From positions 1 through 34,810 of the forward strand of contig NZ_WAKW01000058.1 of assembly GCF_015523155.1 (NCBI RefSeq): DNA of 34,810 nucleotides. Reading direction: 5' to 3'. How positions within the stretch are numbered: the stretch's first letter is position 1; each line of letters begins with the position of its first letter. Shown in pieces: positions 9,414 through 16,772 of the stretch. The notes under the pieces were generated by a model. The model had not been told where the DNA came from. It saw only the letters and a program-made list of their open reading frames with translations, and did no database searches. The translations under genes and the position numbers were made by a program. This DNA comes from Methanothermococcus sp. (GTDB lineage Archaea > AGJL01 > Methanococci > Methanococcales > Methanococcaceae).

Positions 9414-10184
9414 CTATTGTCTAAAAACATCCTCCTCTTTTTTTCTAATTAAATCCTTCCCATTTCCATCAATAAATGGAACTGGTGCGTTTCTTATAAT
9501 TACGACAGGTATTCCTTCATTTGACTGACCCATTACAACGGATGCGGTAGCCGCGAGCTCATCTGCTATTCCAACTTCTGTTGTATGAAGGGGCCTTCCA
9601 AATAAATCTTCTTCCCCTCTCCTATCCCACAATGCACACACTCCACTGACTCCTATTGCCACACCGCAGGAACCTTTTCTAAATGGTCTCCCCATACTAT
9701 CGTTTATTATTACTCCAACCTTTTTTCCAGTTTTTTCTTCAATCATTTTTCGGAGCTCCGATGCACTTTTATCGGGGTTTTTTGGAAGGGGCTTTATGGC
9801 ATCAAGGGAATTGCTCTCATCGACTCCACTGTTTGCACATACAAAGCCATGTTTTGTTTCAGTAATGATAAATTTTTCACCAACTTTAACTATTTCATTT
9901 GATTCGTCAAGTATGACTTGCACAACCTCTGGGGATTTGTCCAACTGCTTTGCAAGTTCAATAGCCTCTTTGGATGGTTTTATATTCTCTTTTTTTAATA
10001 TATTTCCTTCAAGTTTTGATATGATGGTTTCTGCTATAACTATTATGTCCTTATCTTCTATTGGATAGCTTGAAATTAAATTAGCGAGATAATTTAGCCC
10101 TAACTTTTCATCTCCCGAGATTATCGGTATCTCCAAACCTATGACTTCCATTCTTCTTTTTTCCGTTATTTTATCCTTTAACAT
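9414..10184 (-). CDS. cofE: Coenzyme F420-0:L-glutamate ligase
   Basis: Adds L-glutamate residues to F420-0 using GTP, forming the gamma-glutamyl tail of F420 (256 aa). Family hallmarks are EVIGLEIPIIS near the N-terminus, KHGFVCANSGVDESN in the middle, IINDSMGRPFRKGSCGVAIG, and FGRPLHTTEVGIADELAATA with GQSNEGIPVVIIRNAP near the end. The ATG at 10184 has GGGAAAACC before it. An ATG at 10151 (MEVIGLEIP) would match the usual N-terminus more closely, so the true start may be either. It is divergent from lysA with a 204-bp AT-rich gap holding both promoters. Confidence 0.93.
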   Translation of the reverse strand: MLKDKITEKRRMEVIGLEIPIISGDEKLGLNYLANLISSYPIEDKDIIVIAETIISKLEGNILKKENIKPSKEAIELAKQLDKSPEVVQVILDESNEIVKVGEKFIITETKHGFVCANSGVDESNSLDAIKPLPKNPDKSASELRKMIEEKTGKKVGVIINDSMGRPFRKGSCGVAIGVSGVCALWDRRGEEDLFGRPLHTTEVGIADELAATASVVMGQSNEGIPVVIIRNAPVPFIDGNGKDLIRKKEEDVFRQ

Positions 10185-10388
10185 GGTTTTCCCTATTATG
10201 AAATTTATTCTATTATATAATTCCTTTATGTAATTATTATAATTTCCATAATAATATAAATAATATAATATAATTTATATAAAATAAAAATGTCCAATGA
10301 AAATATTAAAAATAAAAATGATAATAAAAGAGGGAATAATAAAATAAAAAATGAAATAAAATAAAAACTTAATAGAAACGGTGAGAAT

Positions 10389-11705
10389 ATGAAATTTCTT
10401 GGAAATGAAATGATAACTGTTGAAGATGGTATTTTAAAAATAGATGGATATAATGCAACAGAGCTCGCAAAAGAATACGGCACGCCACTTTATGTAATGA
10501 GTGAAAGCCAAATTGTTAAAAACTTTACAAGATACACCGAAGCATTTAAAGAATATACTGAAAAAACAGGAAAAGAATTTATTGTGGGATACGCATACAA
10601 GGCAAACTCAAACTTGGCAATTACAAGATTGCTATCAAAATTAGGATGCGGTGCCGATGTTGTAAGTGGTGGGGAGCTCTACACTGCAAAGCTTTCAAAT
10701 GTTCCATCAGAAAAAATAGTATTCAACGGAAATTGTAAAACAAAAGACGAAATAATAATGGGGATTGAAGCAAATATAAGGTCATTCAATGTAGATAGCA
10801 TAAGCGAATTAATATTAATAAATGAAACTGCAAAAGAAATGGGAAGGGTGGCAAATGTTGCATTTAGAATAAATCCCAATGTAAATCCAAAAACCCATCC
10901 AAAAATCTCAACAGGATTGAAAAAGAACAAATTTGGTCTTGATGTGGAATCAGGAGTAGCAATGAAGGCAATTAAAATGGCAACAGAAATGGAAAATGTA
11001 AATATTGTAGGAATACACTGCCACATAGGTTCCCAATTAACCGATATTACGCCGTTCATTGAAGAAACAAGGAAAGTTATGGATTTCGTCGTTGAATTGA
11101 AAAAAGAAGGAATTGAAATAAAAGATGTTAATTTAGGTGGTGGATTGGGTATTCCATACGACAAAAATACAGAAATTCCAGTTCAGAAGGATTTGGCTGA
11201 TGCCATAATAAATACAATGATGGAATATAAAGATAAAATCGAATTTCCAAATTTGATACTTGAACCGGGAAGAAGCTTAGTTGCAACAGCGGGGGTATTG
11301 CTTGGAAAAGTGCATCACATTAAAGAAACCCCTGTTGCAAAATGGGTAATGATTGACGCTGGTATGAACGACATGATGAGGCCTGCTATGTACGATGCAT
11401 ACCACGAAATAACTCCATGCCTAATAAGAAATGAAAATGAGAAAGAAGTTGTAAATATTGCAGGCGGTTTATGTGAGAGCTCAGATGTATTTGGAAAAGA
11501 TAGGAAACTCACAAAAATAGAAGTGGGTGATGTAATTGCCATATTGGATGTTGGAGCATACGGTATAAGTATGGCAAACAACTACAATGCAAGGGGAAGA
11601 CCAAGAATGATTTTAACAGGTGAAAAGGGAGTATCCATCATCAGGGAAAAAGAAACCTATGCAGATTTGCTTTCAAAGGATATTGTGCCTAATTATTTAT
11701 TATAA
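10389..11705 (+). CDS. lysA: Diaminopimelate decarboxylase
   Basis: Last step of lysine synthesis: decarboxylates meso-diaminopimelate using PLP (438 aa). The PLP lysine is K71 in YAYKANSN. The barrel motifs GIHCHIGSQ and NLGGGLGIPY bind phosphate and substrate, EPGRSLVA follows, and the second-subunit active-site segment is GGLCESSDVFGKDR. The fold-type III layout and length are normal. The ATG is preceded by GGTGAG. The window also holds dapL, another enzyme of the same pathway, 17 kb away. It is followed by a 183-bp gap and the convergent TAC cassette. Confidence 0.95.
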   Translation: MKFLGNEMITVEDGILKIDGYNATELAKEYGTPLYVMSESQIVKNFTRYTEAFKEYTEKTGKEFIVGYAYKANSNLAITRLLSKLGCGADVVSGGELYTAKLSNVPSEKIVFNGNCKTKDEIIMGIEANIRSFNVDSISELILINETAKEMGRVANVAFRINPNVNPKTHPKISTGLKKNKFGLDVESGVAMKAIKMATEMENVNIVGIHCHIGSQLTDITPFIEETRKVMDFVVELKKEGIEIKDVNLGGGLGIPYDKNTEIPVQKDLADAIINTMMEYKDKIEFPNLILEPGRSLVATAGVLLGKVHHIKETPVAKWVMIDAGMNDMMRPAMYDAYHEITPCLIRNENEKEVVNIAGGLCESSDVFGKDRKLTKIEVGDVIAILDVGAYGISMANNYNARGRPRMILTGEKGVSIIREKETYADLLSKDIVPNYLL

Positions 11706-11888
11706 TTATTAAAATCGTTAAAAATTAAGAGTTTTATTATTTCCTATTTTAATACTCTTTCTTGGAGCTCATATTAGATTATTTTAAACAAAGCACATAT
11801 AATTACAAAATCATAATCAGAGCTCTCATAATGTGAACTCAGGCAAATCTAAAAAAAGTTTGTTAAAAAATTAAATAAATAAAAATGA

Positions 11889-12365
11889 TTATTCGGTTTT
11901 ACAGCAATTTTCATCTTCTGTTTCTCCATATTCTTTTTCCATCATTCCTGCTATGTTCATAGGTGGAAGAACCACTGGTGGAATATTGGCGTTTGCAGTA
12001 ATGGTTGTAATAAGTGCCCTAGCATATGGGAATAATATGGAAACAGCATTTATCTCTGCAAACTGTCTAACCTTATCTATTTCAGATTCTACAACTTCAA
12101 ATTCTCCCAATAATTCAACACATAAATAAAATAGGACATTGGGGTTATTACTTTTTTCCCCAAGCGTTATCTTAATCGAAGTATTGAATTTATTAGGATT
12201 CTTATTATTGTAGTTTATAGTGGTTTTAACATTAGTAACTACTTTTGGATTAGATGTATTATTAAAATTCTCATTAAGTATAAATTCAATATGTTTCACT
12301 TTATAGTCATTAAATTTTAAAGCACATTTTGATGGAGTTTCTTCAGTATTAATGTTATTATTCAT
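11889..12365 (-). CDS. SecB-like chaperone of a TAC cassette
   Basis: A 158-aa protein with the SecB fold signature: FPYAR at 112-116, followed by a helix ending in IPPVVLPPMNI (about 128-138). This matches the strongly conserved SecB segment F-P-Y-A-R ... P-P-x-x-L-x-P-x-N. The preceding strands (about 40-85) fit the beta-sheet of SecB; the acidic tail ends in ENCCKTE. Archaea lack the bacterial SecA pathway, so general export is unlikely. As the third gene of a toxin-antitoxin pair it fits a TAC chaperone that folds or protects the antitoxin. The ATG at 12365 is preferred because GGTGAATCT precedes it; an ATG at 12377 is in frame. It starts 18 bases after the antitoxin stop. Confidence 0.85.
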   Translation of the reverse strand: MNNNINTEETPSKCALKFNDYKVKHIEFILNENFNNTSNPKVVTNVKTTINYNNKNPNKFNTSIKITLGEKSNNPNVLFYLCVELLGEFEVVESEIDKVRQFAEINAVSILFPYARALITTITANANIPPVVLPPMNIAGMMEKEYGETEDENCCKTE

Positions 12366-12383
12366 TAGATTCACCATAGTATC

Positions 12384-12644
12384 TTATGACGAGTAGGTAA
12401 TAATACTGCTCCCATAACCATATTTATTATTGTTTTTTATCTCATTTTGTATTTCAAAATCATATTTGGACAGACATATTTTAATATTTTTAATTTCTTT
12501 ATTAAATTCTAAATTGTAAATTGGGATTGGTGCAGGTTCTATTTCATGCCATCCACATTCCACCAAATCCCTTTTAATTTGTTCGGGGGTTCTATTTTTT
12601 AAATACTTCTTAACTCTCTCCATTGCTCTTTCATATTCATTCAT
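12384..12644 (-). CDS. Candidate antitoxin of the TAC cassette
   Basis: An 86-aa protein with no recognised family. The N-terminal half (about 1-33) is helical and charged, with ERAMERVKKYLKNRTPEQIK and then DLVECGWHEIEP. The C-terminal half is strand-like, ending in the uncharged tail YGYGSSIITYSS. In known TAC modules the antitoxin ends in a short chaperone-addiction segment; this tail is the natural candidate, which is inference. GGTGATAAT precedes the ATG and overlaps the TGA stop of the upstream toxin gene, a 4-base gap that implies coupled translation. Size, position and partners make it the antitoxin; no DNA-binding motif was recognised. Confidence 0.6.
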   Translation of the reverse strand: MNEYERAMERVKKYLKNRTPEQIKRDLVECGWHEIEPAPIPIYNLEFNKEIKNIKICLSKYDFEIQNEIKNNNKYGYGSSIITYSS

Positions 12645-12648
12645 ATTA

Positions 12649-13296
12649 TCACCATCTCTTTTTTAGGGGAGGGTATATATGTGGAAACAAAATGGTTAGT
12701 TCCTTATATTTTTTATCAATATCTTTAAGATAATGTATGCGTATATCTTTAATAATATTGGGATTTTTTACACATATTTGAGTTTGTGGGGGATTTACTT
12801 TTGGTTTATTATTCCCATTAATTATATACCCATCACCCAGAAGCCTTTTTGGAAAACGAAATGTATATTTTACAATATCATAATCTTCATTAAAGCCCAT
12901 TTTATTAAATAACAGATTTATCAATGCCCCATCAGGCACTGGATCCCCATGCTCATCAATTTCAGACATGACTTCCTTATATGCTGAAACATAAATTATG
13001 TAATGATTCGTTTTATCTAAATCAAGTATTCTATTTTTGTCAATCTTAATACTTGCACGCAATATTTTATAATCTTTAAATACTGATTTTCGTAAGTAAT
13101 ATGGCTTAATATTACTATTATTCTTTTTAACATATTTTTCTAATATCCAATGATATGCATGAATCTCATCTTCAAAAAAATAAATTCCATCTCCCAACCA
13201 ATGGCGATCCCCTTCGCTTTTATTAAATCCATGGTTTAATATTCTATTGACATTAGATTTATGCGTGCCATGATACACCACCTTGTTGTAATTCAT
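12649..13296 (-). CDS. ADP-ribosyltransferase (PARP-like fold) toxin candidate
   Basis: A 215-aa protein whose N-terminus reads YHGTHKSNVNRILNHGF and then HWLGDGIYFFED. This is the PARP/ART pattern: NAD-binding H9 in HGT, then G-x-G-I-Y-F with Y39 about 30 residues later, followed by the A-x-x-W helix (A47, W50). Near the C-terminus, QTQICVKNPNIIKDIRI (171-187) fits the last catalytic strand, with Q173 where PARPs have Glu. An H-Y-Q triad would suggest mono-ADP-ribosylation rather than chain synthesis. No signal peptide or membrane segment is visible. The ATG follows a TTAGGGTCGG leader. It is the first gene of the cassette, ahead of the antitoxin and SecB-like chaperone. Target (protein, RNA or DNA) is unknown. 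Confidence 0.75.
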   Translation of the reverse strand: MNYNKVVYHGTHKSNVNRILNHGFNKSEGDRHWLGDGIYFFEDEIHAYHWILEKYVKKNNSNIKPYYLRKSVFKDYKILRASIKIDKNRILDLDKTNHYIIYVSAYKEVMSEIDEHGDPVPDGALINLLFNKMGFNEDYDIVKYTFRFPKRLLGDGYIINGNNKPKVNPPQTQICVKNPNIIKDIRIHYLKDIDKKYKELTILFPHIYPPLKKRW

Positions 13297-13311
13297 GTTC
13301 CGACCCTAAAC

Positions 13312-13350
13312 TTATTTATAACTATTTTAATTGAACTATTATTTATAACT
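13312..13350 (-). promoter_or_regulatory. TAC cassette promoter with a duplicated TATA-like site
   Basis: The 12-mer TTATTTATAACT occurs exactly at 13312-13323 and 13339-13350. On the coding strand each reads AGTTATAAATAA, a TATA-box match. The distal copy would place the start of transcription near 13318, about 20 bases before the toxin ATG at 13296. The proximal copy is too close for that, so it may be an operator bound by the antitoxin or a second start. The role is inference; the repeat is exact. Confidence 0.5.
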
Positions 13351-13470
13351 TTTTCTTTTTATACTGAGCTCAGATTAAACACTTAAACACTTTAACTATG
13401 TTGTAAGTGTAGTAAATAGATGAGCTCCCCCAAAACCTTTTTTAATTACAGTCTAACAGGTTTAAACTTC

Positions 13471-13480
13471 TTTATATATC
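13471..13480 (+). promoter_or_regulatory. TATA box of the DUF1847 gene
   Basis: TTTATATATC lies 67-76 bases before the chosen ATG at 13547. Transcription would start near 13500 and leave a leader of about 45 bases carrying AAAAGGT. This also argues against a TTG start at 13496. Confidence 0.4.
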
Positions 13481-13546
13481 GTTAGGTTTATATCTTTGAT
13501 AAGAATTAAGATTGTTTATAAACGAACAGTGATAAAAGGTAAAACA

Positions 13547-14134
13547 ATGGAATGTGCAAAATGCGATAAAAAATTATGTGCAAATGGAAAAAACTGCTGT
13601 AAAGAAATTAGCGAAAAGATTATGAAAGAATATAAAAAAGATGAAAATTTAAAGATAGCAACAGTTTCATCATACATTGAAGGGACGTATTATATGAAAA
13701 AAAATAGATTGGAGGAGATTATAGAATTTTGTAAATTGATGGAATATAAAAAAATTGGAATAGCTTTCTGCATTGGATTAGAAAATGAAGCAAAAATTTT
13801 GGATAAAATTTTATCAAACTATTTTAAAACATACTCTATATGTTGCAAAGTTTGTGGAATTGACAAAGATAAACTTAATTTAACAAAAATAAATCCCAAT
13901 AATAAAGAATCCATGTGTAATCCCATAGGTCAGGCTGAAATTTTAAACAAAAAAGAGACAGATTTAAATATTATTGTAGGTTTGTGTATTGGACATGACA
14001 TATTATTCCAAAAATATTCAAGAGCTCCTACAACGACATTTTTAGTTAAGGATAGGGTTTTAGCACATAATCCAGTAGGAGCTCTATACAGTAAATACTA
14101 TTTAAAGAAGATGCTTAAAAATTTTAAAGAATAA
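13547..14134 (+). CDS. DUF1847 Cys-rich metal-binding protein
   Basis: A 195-aa protein of the DUF1847 type; no activity is known to me. It opens with a cysteine cluster (C3, C6, C11, C17, C18, in MECAKCDKKLCANGKNCC). Further cysteines follow in IAFCIGLENEAK, ICCKVCGIDKDK, ESMCNPIGQAEILN and VGLCIGHD, ending in FLVKDRVLAHNPVGALYS. The spread of Cys suggests Zn or Fe-S binding. I chose the ATG at 13547, preceded by AAAAGGTAAAACA; a TTG 51 bases earlier adds 17 residues that do not look like the family. It is divergent from the TAC cassette and convergent with the next gene, 6 bases apart. Confidence 0.75.
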   Translation: MECAKCDKKLCANGKNCCKEISEKIMKEYKKDENLKIATVSSYIEGTYYMKKNRLEEIIEFCKLMEYKKIGIAFCIGLENEAKILDKILSNYFKTYSICCKVCGIDKDKLNLTKINPNNKESMCNPIGQAEILNKKETDLNIIVGLCIGHDILFQKYSRAPTTTFLVKDRVLAHNPVGALYSKYYLKKMLKNFKE

Positions 14135-14140
14135 TTATTT

Positions 14141-15109
14141 TTAATTTTTTATTTTATTTTCCCTAAATTCCCTGAATAATTTAAACTCATCTTTATCGAG
14201 AGAATATAGTTTAATTTCAATGTCGTTAAAAATGCAGAAATTTTTGATATGACGATAGGATTTATCTCCATCATAGTCTTCAAAAAATGCATAAACAGGT
14301 TTTTTTTCATTGGATACAATATACATATTTTTGTCAATTTCTATCAATGAAGGTTTTTCTGTTAAAATATTTATCAACGAATCATTTTTAATCCTTTTAA
14401 ATCCTTTTTCTTTTATTTTTTTAATCAATTCGTCAAATGATATCAGGGTTTTTAAAAGAGCATTGGGGTGATTTCCTACATAACTATTAAATGTATTAAG
14501 GGGTATTTTCTTAATAAATGCTGTGATTTCACTAACTGCAAAAAGAGTTTTTATTTTTCCTAGTGCTTTCTTTCCTTCAAGTATTTTATTTTTTTTATTT
14601 TTAGACTCGTATAATGCAAAAATTTCGTCGCAGTTTTTGAATATCAATGTTCCTTTATCGGATTTGTATCTTTTTGGTATTAAAATTACTTCGTATAACC
14701 CCACTCCCACATAATTGTATATATTTGTATATAGGTTTATTGAAATGCCATTTTCAGTATTTACATCTGGTTTTACATTAGATGATATTAAACCATATAT
14801 CTTATTTATTTTATTTGGGAGTTCAGGTTTTGAAGTGGATGGAGTATTATTGTTCATTTCATTATCTATAATTTTTTTAATATCTTCATTCGAACATCTG
14901 TATATCTCAATCGAAAATATATCGGGTAGATGTTTTAATATTGTTTTTAAATCAGATTTCTTTTTATTCCAAATTGAAAATGTTAATTTTGAGTCTATAT
15001 AAAATAACATACCATTATCTATTTTTATAAACCCGGTAAAATTATGTAAAAGAGAAATGGCATTTTTAAAATCTGATAAATCACCAATCTTGGAATATAT
15101 TTTTTTCAT
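14141..15109 (-). CDS. Uncharacterised archaeal protein downstream of tRNA-Sec
   Basis: A 322-aa protein with no confident family. Residues 1-80 (IGDLSDFKNAISLLHNFTGFIKIDNG) look like a small alpha/beta domain, faintly like the archaeal DUF2226 family. A polar Asn/Pro/Ser-rich stretch (about 85-102) acts as a linker. The C-terminal part ends in a mixed Lys-rich domain with VYAFFEDYDGDKSYR. There is no signal peptide or membrane helix. The open frame continues upstream through the tRNA-Sec gene to 15244, but that part cannot be protein. The ATG at 15109 has TTAGGGACATT before it; an ATG at 15127 is also possible. It may be cotranscribed with the tRNA, whose 3' end is 43 bases upstream. Confidence 0.65.
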   Translation of the reverse strand: MKKIYSKIGDLSDFKNAISLLHNFTGFIKIDNGMLFYIDSKLTFSIWNKKKSDLKTILKHLPDIFSIEIYRCSNEDIKKIIDNEMNNNTPSTSKPELPNKINKIYGLISSNVKPDVNTENGISINLYTNIYNYVGVGLYEVILIPKRYKSDKGTLIFKNCDEIFALYESKNKKNKILEGKKALGKIKTLFAVSEITAFIKKIPLNTFNSYVGNHPNALLKTLISFDELIKKIKEKGFKRIKNDSLINILTEKPSLIEIDKNMYIVSNEKKPVYAFFEDYDGDKSYRHIKNFCIFNDIEIKLYSLDKDEFKLFREFRENKIKN

Positions 15110-15145
15110 AATGTCCCTAATTTCCATTGTGGAAAATAAAATAAT

Positions 15146-15151
15146 AAAAAA
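15146..15151 (-). terminator. Oligo-T after tRNA-Sec
   Basis: Six T residues on the minus strand directly follow the tRNA discriminator base. Oligo-T runs terminate archaeal RNA polymerase, so this may end the tRNA transcript, although the next gene could also be reached by read-through. Confidence 0.35.
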
Positions 15152-15240
15152 CGGCGCTGGGGGGGAATCGAACCCCGAGTTCAAACGAACTTGACGGATC
15201 TGAAGTCCGCCCTGTGCCACCAGGCACAGCACCCCGCGCC
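15152..15240 (-). tRNA. selC: tRNA-Sec (anticodon UCA)
   Basis: The 89-nt gene inserts selenocysteine at UGA codons. The anticodon loop is CTTCAGA (anticodon TCA) on a 6-bp stem. It has the archaeal tRNA-Sec shape: a long acceptor (GGCGCGGGG against CCCAGCGCC, one mismatch), a 7-bp D stem CTGTGCC/GGCACAG closed by only TGGT, a long variable arm AGTTC-GTTT-GAACT, and a 4-bp T stem GGGG-TTCGATT-CCCC. The discriminator is G and CCA is not encoded. The long D stem excludes a tRNA-Ser or a suppressor. A TATA-like TTATATTATATAAC lies about 20-35 bases upstream. The organism therefore decodes UGA as Sec; no selenoprotein gene is evident inside this window. Confidence 0.95.
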
Positions 15241-15440
15241 ACATTAATTAAATAATGTTATATAATATAAAGGTATAATAATATTGTTATTTTAGACGCC
15301 CTTTTTAACCATTATGATTTCTAATATATATATCTTTTCTATCCATTAAATCTTAAAAAAATGTTTATAATTAAGAAATATATCTTTAATTACTTTAATA
15401 AGTTATTTTAAGCTTTGTGATATGGTTTTATTCAAAAGAT

Positions 15441-15450
15441 TTATATATAA
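15441..15450 (+). promoter_or_regulatory. TATA box of the cdhD-cdhE operon
   Basis: TTATATATAA, preceded by the purine-rich AAAAGA, a good TFB-recognition context. It lies 62-71 bases before the cdhD ATG, giving a leader of roughly 40 bases with GGTGAT near its end. Confidence 0.5.
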
Positions 15451-15511
15451 CTTTTTTTAGAATATCTATTAATTTATAATGATTTATAATGATAGATTTT
15501 TTGGTGATTCT

Positions 15512-16702
15512 ATGGACCTTGATGCACTAATAAAAATAGTGGAAAAAGTAGGTAAGGTAGAAATAGACAATATTGAAATCACAGCAGATGAACTGGTAAT
15601 AAACATACCTTCGGCTCCACCGATGGTAATACCCCAAACTCCAGCATTAAAAGAAACACTTGTGGAAGCTGGACTAAACAAAGAATTGAAAATAGAAATT
15701 CCAGAGGTAGATTGGGAAACTCCAATAAATGAATACAAAGGACATATAAGAGAAATCCAGTTTGGAAAACCAAAATCGGAAGGAGGTAGAGGTAAGGTTG
15801 TAAAAATCGGTGGTCAAAGGGCATTGTATAGATTTGAAGAACCACAACCAAATGCACCTGTGGTAACCTTTGATATATTTGACATGCCTATGCCAGGTCT
15901 TCCAAAAAATGTTAGGCAGTATTTTGAGGATGTCATGCAAGACCCTACTGAATGGGCTAAAAAGTGTGTGAAAGAATATGGGGCAGATATGATTACAATA
16001 CATCATATATCAACAAACCCAAAAATCAAAGATACATCTGCAAGAGACGCGGCTAAATTAATGGAGGATTTATTGCAGGCTGTGGATGTTCCATTTGTTA
16101 TTGGAGGTAGCGGAGACCCTAAAAAAGACCCTATTGTATTGGAAGCTTGTGCAGAAGTCGCAGAAGGTGAAAGATGCTTACTTGCATCGGCAAACCTTGA
16201 TTTAGATTATAAAAAGGTTGCAGATGCTGCTATGAAATACGACCACAATGTGCTATCATGGACAATCATGGATCCAAACATGGCTAAGGATTTAAACAGA
16301 AGATTGATATCACATGGTTTAGATGCCGATAAAATAGTAATGGACCCAACAACCTGTGCATTAGGGTATGGTATAGAATTCTCAATAAATGCTATGACAA
16401 GACTACGAATAGCTGGTTTAAAAGGAGATGAGCTCGTAAATATGCCAATGTCATCAGGAACAACAAACGCTATTGGGGCAAGAGAGGCATGGATGGTAAA
16501 TCCTAAATGGGGCGATAGAACATACAGACTTCCATTATGGGAAATTTCAACAGGTTTAACCATGCTTTTAAGTGGCGTAGATATATTTATGATGCTCCAT
16601 CCAGTTTCAATATCAGTATTAAAAGAGTTGGGTAAAACACTAATAACAAAACCAGGAGAGGTAAAAATAAACACAGACAACTACGAATGGATAAGGGCAT
16701 AA
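15512..16702 (+). CDS. cdhD: Acetyl-CoA decarbonylase/synthase delta subunit
   Basis: Delta subunit (396 aa) of the corrinoid Fe-S protein of the methanogen ACDS complex. With CdhE it carries the methyl group between tetrahydromethanopterin and the acetyl-CoA synthase. Typical segments are GGQRALYRFEEPQPNAPVV, MITIHHISTNP, PFVIGGSGDPKKDP, MDPTTCALGYGIEFS and NMPMSSGTTNAIGAREAWM, which belong to its TIM-barrel fold. I chose the ATG at 15512 because GGTGATTCT precedes it; an in-frame ATG at 15479 has no site. cdhE follows after a 70-bp gap on the same strand, so the two are likely cotranscribed. The alpha, beta and epsilon subunit genes are not in the window. Confidence 0.93.
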   Translation: MDLDALIKIVEKVGKVEIDNIEITADELVINIPSAPPMVIPQTPALKETLVEAGLNKELKIEIPEVDWETPINEYKGHIREIQFGKPKSEGGRGKVVKIGGQRALYRFEEPQPNAPVVTFDIFDMPMPGLPKNVRQYFEDVMQDPTEWAKKCVKEYGADMITIHHISTNPKIKDTSARDAAKLMEDLLQAVDVPFVIGGSGDPKKDPIVLEACAEVAEGERCLLASANLDLDYKKVADAAMKYDHNVLSWTIMDPNMAKDLNRRLISHGLDADKIVMDPTTCALGYGIEFSINAMTRLRIAGLKGDELVNMPMSSGTTNAIGAREAWMVNPKWGDRTYRLPLWEISTGLTMLLSGVDIFMMLHPVSISVLKELGKTLITKPGEVKINTDNYEWIRA

Positions 16703-16772
16703 TTTATTTCTTAATTATTTTATTTATTCCTTATCTTTATTTTTTAAATATGGAACGCTATTGGTGATAATA

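Noticed and set aside
10226-10483. 85-codon minus-strand frame overlapping the lysA start
   Set aside because: It is an antisense shadow over low-complexity AT-rich DNA; lysA has the ribosome-binding site and the family motifs.
12649-12651. Toxin TGA stop as a selenocysteine codon
   Set aside because: TGA is followed at once by in-frame TAA, so reading through would add a single residue; no SECIS-like hairpin was seen.
13366-13371. The CTGAGCTCAG palindrome (13364-13373) as a stand-alone operator
   Set aside because: GAGCTC is so frequent in this window that one extended copy is not evidence of a binding site; only the paired arrangement was kept as a finding.
15110-15244. N-terminal extension of the 14141 gene through the tRNA-Sec
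   Set aside because: The region is a complete tRNA-Sec gene; open reading there is accidental. The ATG at 15109 (or 15127) is a better start.
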